From Mucilaginibacter_A sp964236465 (lineage in GTDB: Bacteria; Bacteroidota; Bacteroidia; Sphingobacteriales; Sphingobacteriaceae), in the NCBI GenBank assembly GCA_964236465.1, contig CAXSBZ010000018.1, positions 1 to 64,000 on the forward strand: DNA of 64,000 nucleotides, read 5' to 3'. Within the stretch, counting starts at the first letter, position 1. Each line of letters opens with the position of its first letter. Positions 23,876 through 33,403 of this stretch are shown here, in pieces. The position numbers and the translations under genes were made by a program. The notes beneath the pieces were generated by a model, which searched no databases, was not told the origin of the DNA, and saw only the letters and a list, made by a program, of their open reading frames with translations.

Positions 23876-25591
23876 ATGGCTGAAATAGTAGATCAGCATC
23901 AAACTTCATCAAACAAAATTGTCAGGTATTTTTTGCTGGTTTGGGCGTTGGTCAATTTTCTGCAAAGTTATTTTACCCAACTTCACCCGGACGAAGCTTA
24001 CTACTGGATCTACTCGCGCTTTCTGGATTGGGGCTATTTCGATCATCCGCCAATGGTGGCTTTATTTATCCGTGCCGGAGATTCCGTATTTCATAACGAG
24101 CTGAGTTTACGCCTTCTTACTGTTTTTAGCAGTAGTTTTTCGATATGGGTTTTGTGGCAGATCCTGAAAAAATATCAGGTAGAAGCCAAGTGGTTCATTC
24201 TGGTTATCAGCTCGATTTCCATTTTCCACATCTTCGGTTTTACCACCACGCCGGATGCGCCGCTGTTCTTTTTCAGCACTTTATTTTACTTTTTTTATCA
24301 GCAATATTTAGAAAAAGACACGCCGGGGATTGCTGTTTTGCTGAGTTTAGCACTTGCCGGAGCTTTGTACAGCAAATATCACGCAGTATTATTAATTGTT
24401 TTTACGCTGATAGCCAACCCAAAATTACTCAGCCGGAAATCTTTTTGGCTGGTGGCCGGATTGACGCTGATACTGTTTTTACCACATGTTTTTTGGCAGG
24501 TCAACCACGGTTTTCCTTCCGTAAAATATCATTTGATTGATCGTGAAGCCGATCATTATCAGTTTCAGTTCACCTATTTATTTTTGATCGGGCAGCTTTT
24601 TATGGCCGGGCCGCTGGTGGGCTGGTTCTGGTTTTATCAGATATTTCGTTTTCGGGCAACAGATATTTTTACCCGGACGCTGCTGTTTAATTTTGTCGGA
24701 ACTCTGCTGTTTTTCCTGGCAAATACATTAAAACTGGCCGTACAGCCGCATTGGACGCTAATTGGTTTTCTGCCGATGGTAATGCTCGTTTTGATTTCAA
24801 TCAGACATCAGCCTAAACCCAAATGGCTGCAACCGATACTGTTTTTGAACCTGTTTTTATTGCTGCTGATGCGTTTTGGGTTGATGGTTAAAAATCCAAT
24901 CAGCATGAAAGTTGGTGTGATAAAAAGTTATTTCGGCAACCCGGGATGGACAAAAACGATCCAGCAAAAAGCCGGAAATGCTTATGTCGTCTTTCCGGAT
25001 AATTTTCAAAACCCTTCCTGGTACAGTTATTACACCCATTCGCTTCAAGGTTTTTCGTATGATTCACGCTTTTACCGCCGCACGCAGTTTGACATTTGGC
25101 CGATAGAAGACAGTTTGCAGCAAAAACGCATTTATTATGTTACCGATCAGCCTTTAAAAGAAGTTGCTTCGGATAAATTGAACACGGCAAAAGGCGTTTT
25201 TTATGGCCAGTGGATCAATCAGATGCGCTCTTATCAAAAAATGATCATTGAGTTAGATTCAACCCAAATCCAAACTTTGCCAGGCAAAACCGTTCCGCTT
25301 CAGCTTCAAATTAAAAACCCTTATCCAAAAGCTGTGGATTTTGATAATATTGGTCAGCAGCAAATGGTAGTTTTGCGGGCGTATGTTATGCAAGGCGATT
25401 CTGTTTTGAGCAACCAGCCCGCGCCGCCGGATTTCAATCAGCTTAAATTTCAACCCGGAGAAACAAAAATTTATCCATTCAATTTACAAACACCGCTTCA
25501 AAAAGGAAAATATACTTTGCTTTTTTCCATCAAAACGCCACCGTTTTCCGGTCCGCGCAGCAGCCGGGCTATCAATTTAAACATTCAATAA
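23876..25591 (+). CDS. Membrane glycosyltransferase, family 39/ArnT-like
   Basis: A 571-residue integral membrane protein. The first loop reads 'LHPDEAYYWIYSRFLDWGYFDHPPMVAL', with the catalytic-type D-E of GT39/PMT_2 transferases that use polyprenyl-phosphate sugars. About ten transmembrane helices follow to residue 340, then a soluble C-terminal part of about 220 residues. It probably transfers a sugar to a lipid or protein on the periplasmic side. It is cotranscribed with the next gene (five-base gap). A form B motif copy lies inside (24470-24481). Confidence 0.85.
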   Translation: MAEIVDQHQTSSNKIVRYFLLVWALVNFLQSYFTQLHPDEAYYWIYSRFLDWGYFDHPPMVALFIRAGDSVFHNELSLRLLTVFSSSFSIWVLWQILKKYQVEAKWFILVISSISIFHIFGFTTTPDAPLFFFSTLFYFFYQQYLEKDTPGIAVLLSLALAGALYSKYHAVLLIVFTLIANPKLLSRKSFWLVAGLTLILFLPHVFWQVNHGFPSVKYHLIDREADHYQFQFTYLFLIGQLFMAGPLVGWFWFYQIFRFRATDIFTRTLLFNFVGTLLFFLANTLKLAVQPHWTLIGFLPMVMLVLISIRHQPKPKWLQPILFLNLFLLLLMRFGLMVKNPISMKVGVIKSYFGNPGWTKTIQQKAGNAYVVFPDNFQNPSWYSYYTHSLQGFSYDSRFYRRTQFDIWPIEDSLQQKRIYYVTDQPLKEVASDKLNTAKGVFYGQWINQMRSYQKMIIELDSTQIQTLPGKTVPLQLQIKNPYPKAVDFDNIGQQQMVVLRAYVMQGDSVLSNQPAPPDFNQLKFQPGETKIYPFNLQTPLQKGKYTLLFSIKTPPFSGPRSSRAINLNIQ

Positions 25592-25596
25592 TTTTT

Positions 25597-26637
25597 ATGA
25601 AACACACTTTACGCAGCTGTTGTTTTTTTGTGCTGATGCTTCTTTTAGGCACTAAAAATTGCATTGCCCAAAACAACCTGGATATTCATTTTCAAGGGTA
25701 TGGCTTTTTTGACAACCGCGAATACCGTGCTTTCCCGGAGCGTTCGCACACGTTTTCCGGTGCCCGCGCCGCGCTGGATTTGGGTGTGAATTTAGATTCG
25801 GTCAACCATTTTCGTTTCGGGGTAAATGGCATCCACGAGTTTGGTGCCAATCCGTTTTTTTTGAAAGCTGATCCAGTGATCTACTATAATTTTACCGGTA
25901 AAAAAGGCTGGACATTTGATATCGGTGCTTTCCCGCGGGAAGGTTTGATCAGCGATTATCCGCTGGCATTGCTCAACGATACGCTGCAATATTACCGGCC
26001 AAACATTCAGGGTTTGCTCACCAGCTACGAGAGCCCTTGGGGAAAAGAGACGATTTGGATTGATTGGGTGAGCAGGCAAACCCAAACCGACCGCGAGCAG
26101 TTTATTTTCGGGGCTTCCGGAAAATATCTGCCCAATCCGTACGGGCCGTTCTTTTTATCGCATTATTTTTTGTTGCTGCATGATGCCGGTGCAGCTGTGT
26201 TACTGCCAAACGATCATATCAACGATAATGGCGGCGGTCAGCTCCGCGTAGGTTTGGATTTCAGCCACAAAACTTTCCTGGATTCGTTAAATATTTCGGC
26301 TGGCGGCATGGTTTCTTTGGAACGGACACGCGGCTTGGACGGTTTCCAAATCCCAAAAGGCTTTGTGGCCGAAGTATTTCTCAGCAAAAAACATTTTGGT
26401 TTAAGAGATAATTTTTATGCCGGTAAAGGAAGCAACATTGTTTATGGCGATTCTTTTTACAGCAAGAAAATGTACAACCGCTTGGATTTGATTTATACGC
26501 CTTTTATTTATAACCAGATCAGGGGCAGTTTTATTTTGAGTTTCCACCAATCCCCTGGAAATCTGGGCGATAGCCAGCAGGCGTTTCGTTTAATTTATGA
26601 TATTGGGCGGAAGAATTTAGTGCGGTTTAAGGATTGA
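25597..26637 (+). CDS. Exported hypothetical protein, probable outer-membrane beta barrel
   Basis: A 346-residue protein with a signal peptide (about 1-25, ending CIAQN). The rest shows alternating hydrophobic/aromatic strands such as 'HFRFGVNGIHEFGAN', 'WTFDIGAFPREG' and 'QLRVGLDFSHKTF', with an aromatic-ending terminal stretch (KNLVRFKD), as in outer-membrane barrels. I do not recognise a named family. It directly follows a glycosyltransferase. A motif copy inside the signal peptide (25636-25647) supplies the codons for MLLLG. Confidence 0.65.
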   Translation: MKHTLRSCCFFVLMLLLGTKNCIAQNNLDIHFQGYGFFDNREYRAFPERSHTFSGARAALDLGVNLDSVNHFRFGVNGIHEFGANPFFLKADPVIYYNFTGKKGWTFDIGAFPREGLISDYPLALLNDTLQYYRPNIQGLLTSYESPWGKETIWIDWVSRQTQTDREQFIFGASGKYLPNPYGPFFLSHYFLLLHDAGAAVLLPNDHINDNGGGQLRVGLDFSHKTFLDSLNISAGGMVSLERTRGLDGFQIPKGFVAEVFLSKKHFGLRDNFYAGKGSNIVYGDSFYSKKMYNRLDLIYTPFIYNQIRGSFILSFHQSPGNLGDSQQAFRLIYDIGRKNLVRFKD

Positions 26638-26681
26638 GGAAGAAAAATTTTATGGGATAAAAGAAGTATCTGTTAGTAATT

Positions 26682-26939
26682 CTAATAGTGATTTCTAAGG
26701 GAATAAACTTTTATCAATTCTCCTTTAACTTCATAAACTATTCGATGCTCTTCAATAATCCGTCTCGACCATTTTCCGGAAAGTTTATGTTTCAAAGCTT
26801 CCGGTTTTCCAATACCTTCAAATGGTGTTTCCTGCATGGACAGAAATAGTTGCTGAATTTTCTTTTGAACAGCAGTATTTCCAGACTTTTTCCAAAATTC
26901 AAAATCTGTTTTCGCATCTTCAAATAACTCTATTTCCAC
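26682..26939 (-). CDS. YoeB/Txe-type mRNA interferase toxin
   Basis: An 85-residue basic RelE-superfamily protein. 'GIGKPEALKHKLSGKWSRRI' with the catalytic Glu, 'EHRIVYEV' and the C-terminal 'SLRNHY' carry the E, R, H and Y residues of the YoeB active site. YoeB cleaves mRNA on the ribosome. It overlaps the antitoxin gene by ten bases. Confidence 0.92.
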   Translation of the reverse strand: MEIELFEDAKTDFEFWKKSGNTAVQKKIQQLFLSMQETPFEGIGKPEALKHKLSGKWSRRIIEEHRIVYEVKGELIKVYSLRNHY

Positions 26940-27130
26940 AAGTTGGCCACATCTACTTTCATGCCTTTGCCTTCTTTGGCAGCCTTTTCCCCTCGTTCTA
27001 TTTTCGCCACAAATTCCGGGTCGTAAGGGCTTTCTTCTTCTTTCTCAAAAGGAATATTCATTGCCTTAAATATGATTTCCAAGGCACTGGTTTGCTCTTT
27101 ATTTTGCGGGTGTACAGTTAACGTTTCCAT
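26930..27130 (-). CDS. Antitoxin of the YoeB-type pair (DUF2683-like)
   Basis: A 66-residue acidic protein starting METLTVHPQNKEQTSALEII, which matches the small DUF2683 antitoxins of Bacteroidota. The middle is Glu/Pro-rich and probably disordered until toxin binding (EKEEESPYDPEF). Its position upstream of and overlapping a YoeB-type toxin supports the call. It probably represses the operon, although no clear DNA-binding fold is visible. Confidence 0.82.
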   Translation of the reverse strand: METLTVHPQNKEQTSALEIIFKAMNIPFEKEEESPYDPEFVAKIERGEKAAKEGKGMKVDVANLWK

Positions 27131-27226
27131 TGTTTACATTTTAAACACTATGCTAATATACACCAAAAACTAAAAAAGCGACAATCGTAAAATCATCGCT
27201 TTTTTATAGGGTAAAAGAAGTATCAG

Positions 27227-27967
27227 TTACGATCCCGAAACATCACCGGAACCATGCACAATTTTAGAAACACTTTTTGGGTGCCCGCTGTAATGGATAT
27301 CGCCGGAACCGGAAACTGAAGCGTCCAGTTTTTCGCTGGCATAAATAGAAGCATCACCAGAACCGGAAATACGGATAGCGGTAGATTTGGTCATCAAACC
27401 ATTGCCATCAAAATCCCCGGAACCAGAAATGGCTATGTTGGATTCGTCTGCTTTTCCCGAAATCCTGAAATCGCCAGAACCGGAAATCGCTGCTTCCAGA
27501 GTTTTCACGTTCACCTTTCCCCCAAAATCGCCTGATCCGCTTAACCTCATTTGTAAACTATTCGTGTTAAACTCGTTTTCTATTTTCAAATCGCCGGAAC
27601 CGCTTACGCCAATGCTGTTCAAATCCTTGGCTACCACATAAATAATAATTGTTTTGTTGATCCAAAAATGGCTCATGCCCCAGCTATGGTTATTTCTGGA
27701 ATGGATCATCAGCGTTCCGTTTTTAACTTCGGTAACCACTTCGTTGATCACGTCGGCATCGGCCTTGACGCGCACAGATTCCGTGTTTCCCTGGCTCAGC
27801 ACCACATCAAAAGAACCGGAGGAAGCAAGGGCGTGAAAGCCGGAAAGTTTGCGGTCTTGCGTTTCGATGCTGCGTTGGATAGCAAACGATGCTGTTTTTG
27901 CATAGGTAAAATTGCCGGATGCGGTGAGCAACAAGGCTAAAGCTAAGGTTTTGATAGGTGATTTCAT
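27227..27967 (-). CDS. GIN-domain (DUF2807) exported protein
   Basis: A 246-residue protein with a signal peptide (about 1-23) and a right-handed beta-helix of DUF2807 'head GIN' type. The turn S-G-S-G-D recurs about every 20 residues (e.g. 'GSGDLKIE', 'GSGDFGGK', 'GSGDFRIS', 'GSGDASIY', 'GSGDIHYS'). These are periplasmic or outer-surface proteins of unknown role, common in the phylum. A degenerate form B motif occurs in the signal region. Confidence 0.9.
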   Translation of the reverse strand: MKSPIKTLALALLLTASGNFTYAKTASFAIQRSIETQDRKLSGFHALASSGSFDVVLSQGNTESVRVKADADVINEVVTEVKNGTLMIHSRNNHSWGMSHFWINKTIIIYVVAKDLNSIGVSGSGDLKIENEFNTNSLQMRLSGSGDFGGKVNVKTLEAAISGSGDFRISGKADESNIAISGSGDFDGNGLMTKSTAIRISGSGDASIYASEKLDASVSGSGDIHYSGHPKSVSKIVHGSGDVSGS

Positions 27968-28026
27968 GGTTGAGTTTTTTGTATAAGATGAGATTTCAAT
28001 ACAAAACGTTACATTAAAATTAAAAT

Positions 28027-29694
28027 TTAATCTACCAAAACACCAATGTAATAATTAAAGGTATCCACCTCAATATTGTCTTTGGTTGCAGATGGCAAAT
28101 TTATAGGGGTAAAAGAAGTACCTAAGTTAAAAAACTGGTATTCTCCGCCTTTTACCCGGATTTTTACCGGCATCGTAAATCCGTTTACATCCGCAATCCA
28201 TCTTGCCATAAGTTGTTTGTCCTGAAAGCGGAACTCTAAAACAGGAATGTTTTTATAGCGAAGATATTGATCAAAAACCGAAGTTAAGTTTATGCCCGAT
28301 TGCTGGTTAATATAACTGACAATTTGTTCTGTAGTAACCGTTTGATGATAAAAAGTTTTGTTCAAGCCGCGCAAAATATCCCGCCATTTTTCATCATTGT
28401 TGATGATGGTGCGGATCGTGTTCAGCATAATTCCGCCTTTCTGATACATGTCGCCAGAACCTTCTTTGTTTACATTGTAAGGCCCGATAATAGGCGAATC
28501 GTTTTGGATGCCGTGCCGGTTGCCATGCGTGTATTCCAGTCCGGCCTGCTTGCCAAACTGCTGTTCCACAAATAGCGATTCGGAGTAATTGGTAAAACTT
28601 TCATGGATCCACATATCGGCAGCATCTTTCATCGTGATGTTGTTGCCAAACCATTCGTGGCCGCTTTCATGCACCACAATAAAATCCCATTTTAAGCCCC
28701 AACCTGTTCCCGAAAGGTCGCGACCCAAATAACCGTTTTGGTAATGATTGCCATAAGCCACGCCGCTTTGGTGTTCCATGCCGAGATACGGCGTTTCGAT
28801 CAGTTTATAACCATCTTCGTAAAAAGGGTAGGGGCCAAACCAATGCTCAAAAGCGGTTAGCATGGGTTTAATATTGTCTGTAAACTGCTTTTTTGCTTTG
28901 TCGAGGTTTTGTGGCAAAACCCAGTAATCCAACGTCAGTTTGCCTTTTTCGCCGGCAAAAGTATCATCAAAATGAACGTAATTGCCAATGTTCGCTTCCA
29001 CATCATAATTGTTGATTGGATTTTTAACCGCCCAATCAAAACGGGTATAACCATTGTTCAGTTCAGTTACTTTTCGCAGCCTTCCGTTAGAAACATTTTT
29101 TAAACCTTTCGGCACGCTGATGCTGATCATCATGCTGTCCACTTCATCGCTTAAATGGTCTTTGTTGGGCCACCAAACGCTTGCGCCCAAACCTTCGCAA
29201 GCAGTGGCTACCCAAGGTTTGCCTTCGCTGTCTTTGGTAAAAACAAAACCGCCGTCCCAGGGTGCACGTTTGGCAATGATCGGATTACCAGAATAATAAA
29301 CCGTAAATGCTTCTTTTATGCCCCTTTTTATAGTGTTTGGGAAAGTGAGGAAAACGGCATTAAACTCGCGGGTAAAAGTCAAATTTTTTCCATGGAAAAC
29401 AACTTTATCAACCTTTAGATTCGCAAACAAATCAAACTGTAATTTCTTAAAATCCTGCGTTGCCGTAAATCTGAACTCGTTGCTACCGCTGATAAACTTT
29501 TGGTCAATATCAACCTTAACATCCAAATGGTAATAATTAATATCGTAACAAGTGCGCAACGGCGTTAACATACCGCGCAAAGTATCGGCGCGGGTGAATA
29601 TTGCTTTGGGTTGAAGCAATTGTGCCTGACTGCATATCGCAATCAGGCACAAAAAAAAGTGTGGTAAAAGAAGTATTGGTTTTTTAAGGATCAT
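28027..29694 (-). CDS. M1-family metallopeptidase
   Basis: A 555-residue exported aminopeptidase-like enzyme with a signal peptide (about 1-25). The zinc motif is H342-E343-x2-H346 (VVHESGHEWFG) with the third ligand E365 in 'WIHESFTNY'. 'GMEHQSG' (305-311) stands in place of the usual GAMEN exopeptidase motif. It is shorter than full M1 enzymes, lacking most of the C-terminal helical domain, as in many Bacteroidota. It probably trims peptides in the periplasm. The next gene upstream, a CocE-type hydrolase, is two bases away. Three motif copies lie inside (28110, 29307, 29665). Confidence 0.9.
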   Translation of the reverse strand: MILKKPILLLPHFFLCLIAICSQAQLLQPKAIFTRADTLRGMLTPLRTCYDINYYHLDVKVDIDQKFISGSNEFRFTATQDFKKLQFDLFANLKVDKVVFHGKNLTFTREFNAVFLTFPNTIKRGIKEAFTVYYSGNPIIAKRAPWDGGFVFTKDSEGKPWVATACEGLGASVWWPNKDHLSDEVDSMMISISVPKGLKNVSNGRLRKVTELNNGYTRFDWAVKNPINNYDVEANIGNYVHFDDTFAGEKGKLTLDYWVLPQNLDKAKKQFTDNIKPMLTAFEHWFGPYPFYEDGYKLIETPYLGMEHQSGVAYGNHYQNGYLGRDLSGTGWGLKWDFIVVHESGHEWFGNNITMKDAADMWIHESFTNYSESLFVEQQFGKQAGLEYTHGNRHGIQNDSPIIGPYNVNKEGSGDMYQKGGIMLNTIRTIINNDEKWRDILRGLNKTFYHQTVTTEQIVSYINQQSGINLTSVFDQYLRYKNIPVLEFRFQDKQLMARWIADVNGFTMPVKIRVKGGEYQFFNLGTSFTPINLPSATKDNIEVDTFNYYIGVLVD

Positions 29695-29696
29695 CT

Positions 29697-31568
29697 TTAT
29701 TTCAACACCTCCACATCAATAAAACTATCGTTAAATACCGTTTCTGTTGCTTTAACGTAATCGCTTGCGGTTGCTTTATAAGGATTATCCACAAACTTTT
29801 GCGGATTACGGGCAAATAACGGGAAAGCGGTACTTTGAACCTGGATCATCAGGCGGTGTCCTTTTTTGAAAGTGTGCAGCACATCCTGCAAACGCACGTT
29901 TACGTCAGTTCTTTGATTGGCTACCAATGCTTCCGGTTTTTCGAAACTGTTGCGGAAACGGGCCGGCATTACTTCCGAGCGTACCAGTTGCTCATAATTG
30001 CTCATTACGATCGTTTTGTTTGGCTGATTTGGATTGTTTGGTTCATCAGCCGGATACACGTCGATCAGTTTCACAATGAAATCAGCATCCGTGCCGGTAG
30101 AAGCAATTTTTAGGTGCGATAAAATCTCCCCGCCCAAAGTCATGTCATCCTGCAAAACATCAGTTTGATAAACCAAAACATCGGGGCGGCGGCCGGCAAA
30201 ACGCTGGTCTTCGCTCATGTAGTTGTGCGGTGTAAAACCCATCGTGGTGCTGTTATCTTCGGTATAAGGAACCGGTTTTGCCGGATCACTCACGTAAGAC
30301 ATTGAACCGGTTGAAGCCGGGGCCGTCATGCTGATTTTACCATCAGCACTCAAAAATAGTTTTTGATGCGTAGCGTTTGTGGCAGGCCATTGCGCAAATT
30401 CTTCCCAAGCTTTTTTGCCGGTATTGTACATGTATGCTTCCGGCAAACCCGAATTTTTATCACCGTTGCCTTTTAAAAAGTGGTTAAAAAATTTGGCTTC
30501 AATGTTTTTTTGGTAGAAAGTAGCAATGCTATCACCAAAATAAACATTCGAATGAAAAGTATGCCCGGTTTCGCGAGACCATCTTCCGTGTCCGAATGGT
30601 CCCATTACAATTGTATTATAAGCACCCGGGTCAGTTTTATGGATCTTCTTAAACATATCCAACGGCCCTGAAAGGTCTTCCGCATCAAACCAACCACCTA
30701 CAAACATCACCGCCGGTTTTACTTTGTTAAAATGTTTAGTCAAACCGCGTTTCTGCCAAAACTCATCATAATTTGGGTGGTTGATGGTTTCTTGCCAAAA
30801 GAAATTGTCGTGGTAATATTTATCTGCATTGGTGAGTGGACCCATATCCAGCAAAAACTGGTAGCCATCGCGCGTTCCGGGATTAAACATTTGGTTTACA
30901 TACCAAGCACTTCCGGTAGTATCTGCTTTCGTTTTTTGAACACCAAAAACAGGATAAGTAAAAAAGTAAGATTCCAGCAAAGAACCGTTGTGGTGGAAAT
31001 CATCAAAGAAAAAATCGGAAATTGGGGCTTGCGGAGAAGAAGCTTTCAAGGCTGGATGATTAGATAAAATACCCGCAGCCGTATAAAATCCGGGATAAGA
31101 AATTCCCCACTGACCCACTTTGCCATTGTTGTTGGCCACATTTTTTACCAGCCAGTCGATTGTGTCGTATGTGTCCGAAGGTTCGTCCACATCTGTTTTA
31201 CTTTTTTTATTGTCGATCACCGGCGTCATGTTCGTCCAGGTCCCTTCGCTTTTATAACGGCCGCGAACATCCTGGTAAACAACAATATAACCTTCTTTCA
31301 TCATCGTTTCCGACGGGCCTAAAGTCCTTGGGAATTTTCCGGCCCCGTAAGGTGCCACGCTGTAACAGGTGCGTTGCATAATCATCGGGTATTTTTTCTG
31401 CGGAGAAGCATCTTTGGGCGTATAAATAGAAGTAAAAAGCCGGATGCCATCGCGCATCGTAATGTAAACTTCTTTTTTGGTGAAGTTATCGCTGGCATAA
31501 TTGTTTTGTGCAGATGCTTCTCGGACAAAAAGTACAGCAAGTAGCAGGAAAAGGTATATTTTTTTCAT
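29697..31568 (-). CDS. CocE/NonD-family X-Pro dipeptidyl-peptidase-like hydrolase
   Basis: A 623-residue exported alpha/beta hydrolase with a signal peptide (1-20). The nucleophile Ser157 sits in 'GQWGISYPG', 'GGWFDAEDLSGPL' carries the acid, and a catalytic His is expected near 'GPFGHGRW'. The C-terminal jelly-roll domain (about 400-620, 'RPDVLVYQTDVLQDDMTLGG') is typical of CocE/PepX proteins. It may be a peptidase or an acyl esterase. It is probably cotranscribed with the M1 peptidase, which suggests joint peptide degradation. Confidence 0.9.
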   Translation of the reverse strand: MKKIYLFLLLAVLFVREASAQNNYASDNFTKKEVYITMRDGIRLFTSIYTPKDASPQKKYPMIMQRTCYSVAPYGAGKFPRTLGPSETMMKEGYIVVYQDVRGRYKSEGTWTNMTPVIDNKKSKTDVDEPSDTYDTIDWLVKNVANNNGKVGQWGISYPGFYTAAGILSNHPALKASSPQAPISDFFFDDFHHNGSLLESYFFTYPVFGVQKTKADTTGSAWYVNQMFNPGTRDGYQFLLDMGPLTNADKYYHDNFFWQETINHPNYDEFWQKRGLTKHFNKVKPAVMFVGGWFDAEDLSGPLDMFKKIHKTDPGAYNTIVMGPFGHGRWSRETGHTFHSNVYFGDSIATFYQKNIEAKFFNHFLKGNGDKNSGLPEAYMYNTGKKAWEEFAQWPATNATHQKLFLSADGKISMTAPASTGSMSYVSDPAKPVPYTEDNSTTMGFTPHNYMSEDQRFAGRRPDVLVYQTDVLQDDMTLGGEILSHLKIASTGTDADFIVKLIDVYPADEPNNPNQPNKTIVMSNYEQLVRSEVMPARFRNSFEKPEALVANQRTDVNVRLQDVLHTFKKGHRLMIQVQSTAFPLFARNPQKFVDNPYKATASDYVKATETVFNDSFIDVEVLK

Positions 31569-31840
31569 TTAACAGTGATTTGAACTGCTAATTTAAAAAA
31601 ATATCGACAGGAGAAAAGTAATCTACTTGTTACGCTGCGTTTTTGTTGCTTTTAAAAGGATTTTTAGGTTGATTACAAATCTTAAAATAGATTACATTGA
31701 TTTTTGGTCGATAAAAGAAGCATCGAACCAAATCAAAATATACTTTTCAACAATACTTCTTTTACCATATAAAATTTGTGTTAAATGTTATCTAAAGCAA
31801 TCAATCAGAATTAATTTTTGTTGTTAAAGGAAAATTTATC

Positions 31841-32770
31841 ATGATGAAAGCAATTCAAATCCATCAATTTGGCGGGGTAGAAGAATTAAAATATGAAGAT
31901 GCCGAACTTCCAAAAATTAACCCGGACGATGTACTGATTAAAGTATTTGCAACAAGCATTAACCCGGTAGATTGGAAAGTGCGGGAAGGCGAAATGAAGC
32001 AAATCAAATTCACATTTCCTTTAATATTAGGCTGGGATGTTTCAGGGGTGATCACGGAAGTAGGGAGCGAAGTGAAAAATTTTGAAGTTGGCCAGGAGGT
32101 TTACAGTCGGCCGGACTTGCCCAGAAACGGTACTTACGCCGAATACGTAGCAGTAAAAGCAGGCAGTATCGCCGAAAAACCACGTTCGATCCCCCATTTA
32201 GAAGCTGCTTCTATTCCGCTGGCCGGATTAACTGCCTGGCAAGGCATCTTTGATAATGGAAAATTAAAACCCGGACAGAAAATCCTGATTCACGGTGCAT
32301 CGGGAGGTGTAGGAACGCTTGCTATACAATTAGCAAAGTGGAAAGGTGCTTATGTAATCGGAACAGCTTCCGAAAAGAACATTGATTTTTTAAAGGAACT
32401 TGGTGCGGACGAGGTAATTGATTACAAACATCAGCAATTTGAAAAAGAACTGAAAGACATTGATGTTGTGTTTGATACTATTGGCGGTGAAACACAGAAA
32501 AAATCAGCAGAAGTTTTAAAAACAGGCGGCATATTGGTAAGTACGGTTGGCGTGCAGGATGAGGAAGTTTTTAAAGCGAAAAACATACAGGCAGTTGGGT
32601 TTGCGGCACAAACATACCCAGAACAGCTAAAGCAAATGGCTGATTTGGTTGATTCCGGAAAATTAAAACCGATAATCAACCAGGTTTTTTTGCTTGAAGA
32701 AATTGCCAAAGCACAAAAAGTAAGCGAAGAAGGACATACCCGTGGCAAGATTGCAATTAAAGTAATTTAG
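31841..32770 (+). CDS. NADP-dependent zinc-free quinone oxidoreductase (MDR family)
   Basis: A 309-residue protein. The GroES-like N-terminal domain reads 'ATSINPVDWKVREGEM', and the Rossmann domain shows 'ILIHGASGGVGTLAIQLAKWKGA' (about 145-168) and 'ELGADEVIDYK'. Zinc ligands of alcohol dehydrogenases are absent, so it belongs to the quinone/enone reductase branch. It is a single gene with a good terminator downstream. Two tandem ATGs begin the ORF. Confidence 0.9.
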   Translation: MMKAIQIHQFGGVEELKYEDAELPKINPDDVLIKVFATSINPVDWKVREGEMKQIKFTFPLILGWDVSGVITEVGSEVKNFEVGQEVYSRPDLPRNGTYAEYVAVKAGSIAEKPRSIPHLEAASIPLAGLTAWQGIFDNGKLKPGQKILIHGASGGVGTLAIQLAKWKGAYVIGTASEKNIDFLKELGADEVIDYKHQQFEKELKDIDVVFDTIGGETQKKSAEVLKTGGILVSTVGVQDEEVFKAKNIQAVGFAAQTYPEQLKQMADLVDSGKLKPIINQVFLLEEIAKAQKVSEEGHTRGKIAIKVI

Positions 32771-32814
32771 TTTGTCCTTAAAACTTGCAATGCTGTTTTT
32801 ACCATACTTATTTT

Positions 32815-32852
32815 GGATTGGGCAGAAGGCAACCTGCCCAATTCCTTTTTTT
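32815..32852 (+). terminator. Intrinsic terminator of the quinone oxidoreductase gene
   Basis: GGATTGGGCAG pairs with CTGCCCAATTCC (11 pairs, one G-U) around an 8-base loop and is followed by seven T. It lies 45 bases past the stop codon. Confidence 0.85.
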
Positions 32853-32901
32853 AAATTGATTGCACCAATTTTTAGTCGATAAAACAAGCATTTGCTAAAC
32901 C

Positions 32902-33179
32902 TTATTCAACAACAATCAAATTGTATTTTTCCAGCAGACCTACCAATCCTGAAATAGAAAATTTGGCTTTTTTCATTTTATTCTGATCCGGATCGATGGA
33001 AAAATTGTGGGCAGAAGTAAAATCAACTTCGTTCAAAATTGTATTGCTGAAAGAAGTTCTGGTCAGATCACAATCTGCAAAAATACTTCCCGTCAAATCG
33101 CTTTCGTGAAAACTAACTTCCTGCAAACGACATTTTTTGAAAAGCGTGTTCCGCAGTTTTTTATGGCTAAAAGAAGCAT
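32902..33179 (-). pseudogene. Truncated duplicate of the pentapeptide-repeat gene
   Basis: The reading frame is closely related (about 80 percent by eye) to the last 90 residues of the intact pentapeptide-repeat protein at 35816-36394, including 'ESDLTGSIFADCDL', 'LNEVDFTSA' and the end 'GLLEKYNL'. Similarity continues upstream of the listed TTG through 'YASFSHKKLRNT' and stops exactly at the dispersed motif copy 33168-33179. The intact gene carries the same motif at the homologous place (36084-36095). The first half of the gene is missing. No good start codon exists, so it is likely a non-functional remnant. Confidence 0.8.
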
Positions 33180-33282
33180 AGGCATTAATTCTGATTCCTC
33201 AAAACAGAACTACAAGCCAATCTTGTGGGATGCTGAAACAAATCCGGCCTGACAAAAGCATAATAGCTTGGTTTTTAGGTAA

Positions 33283-33372
33283 TAAAAGAAGCATCAAAAT
33301 ATTATCAAGCGAAATTTAAACAGGCTCGAAGTTGTTTAAACTTATTATTGAGAAGACAGAATGCTTCTTTTA
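33283..33372. repeat. Back-to-back motif pair within a 45-bp longer repeat
   Basis: TAAAAGAAGCAT (33283) and ATGCTTCTTTTA (33361) point away from each other. The last 45 bases (33328-33372, starting GAAGTTGTTTAAACTTATTA) recur at 51537-51581 with about two or three differences. AAATTTAAACAGGCTC at 33312 belongs to another short family. Confidence 0.75.
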
Positions 33373-33403
33373 TCACCTAAAATTTGTTAGCTACTTATGG
33401 CTT

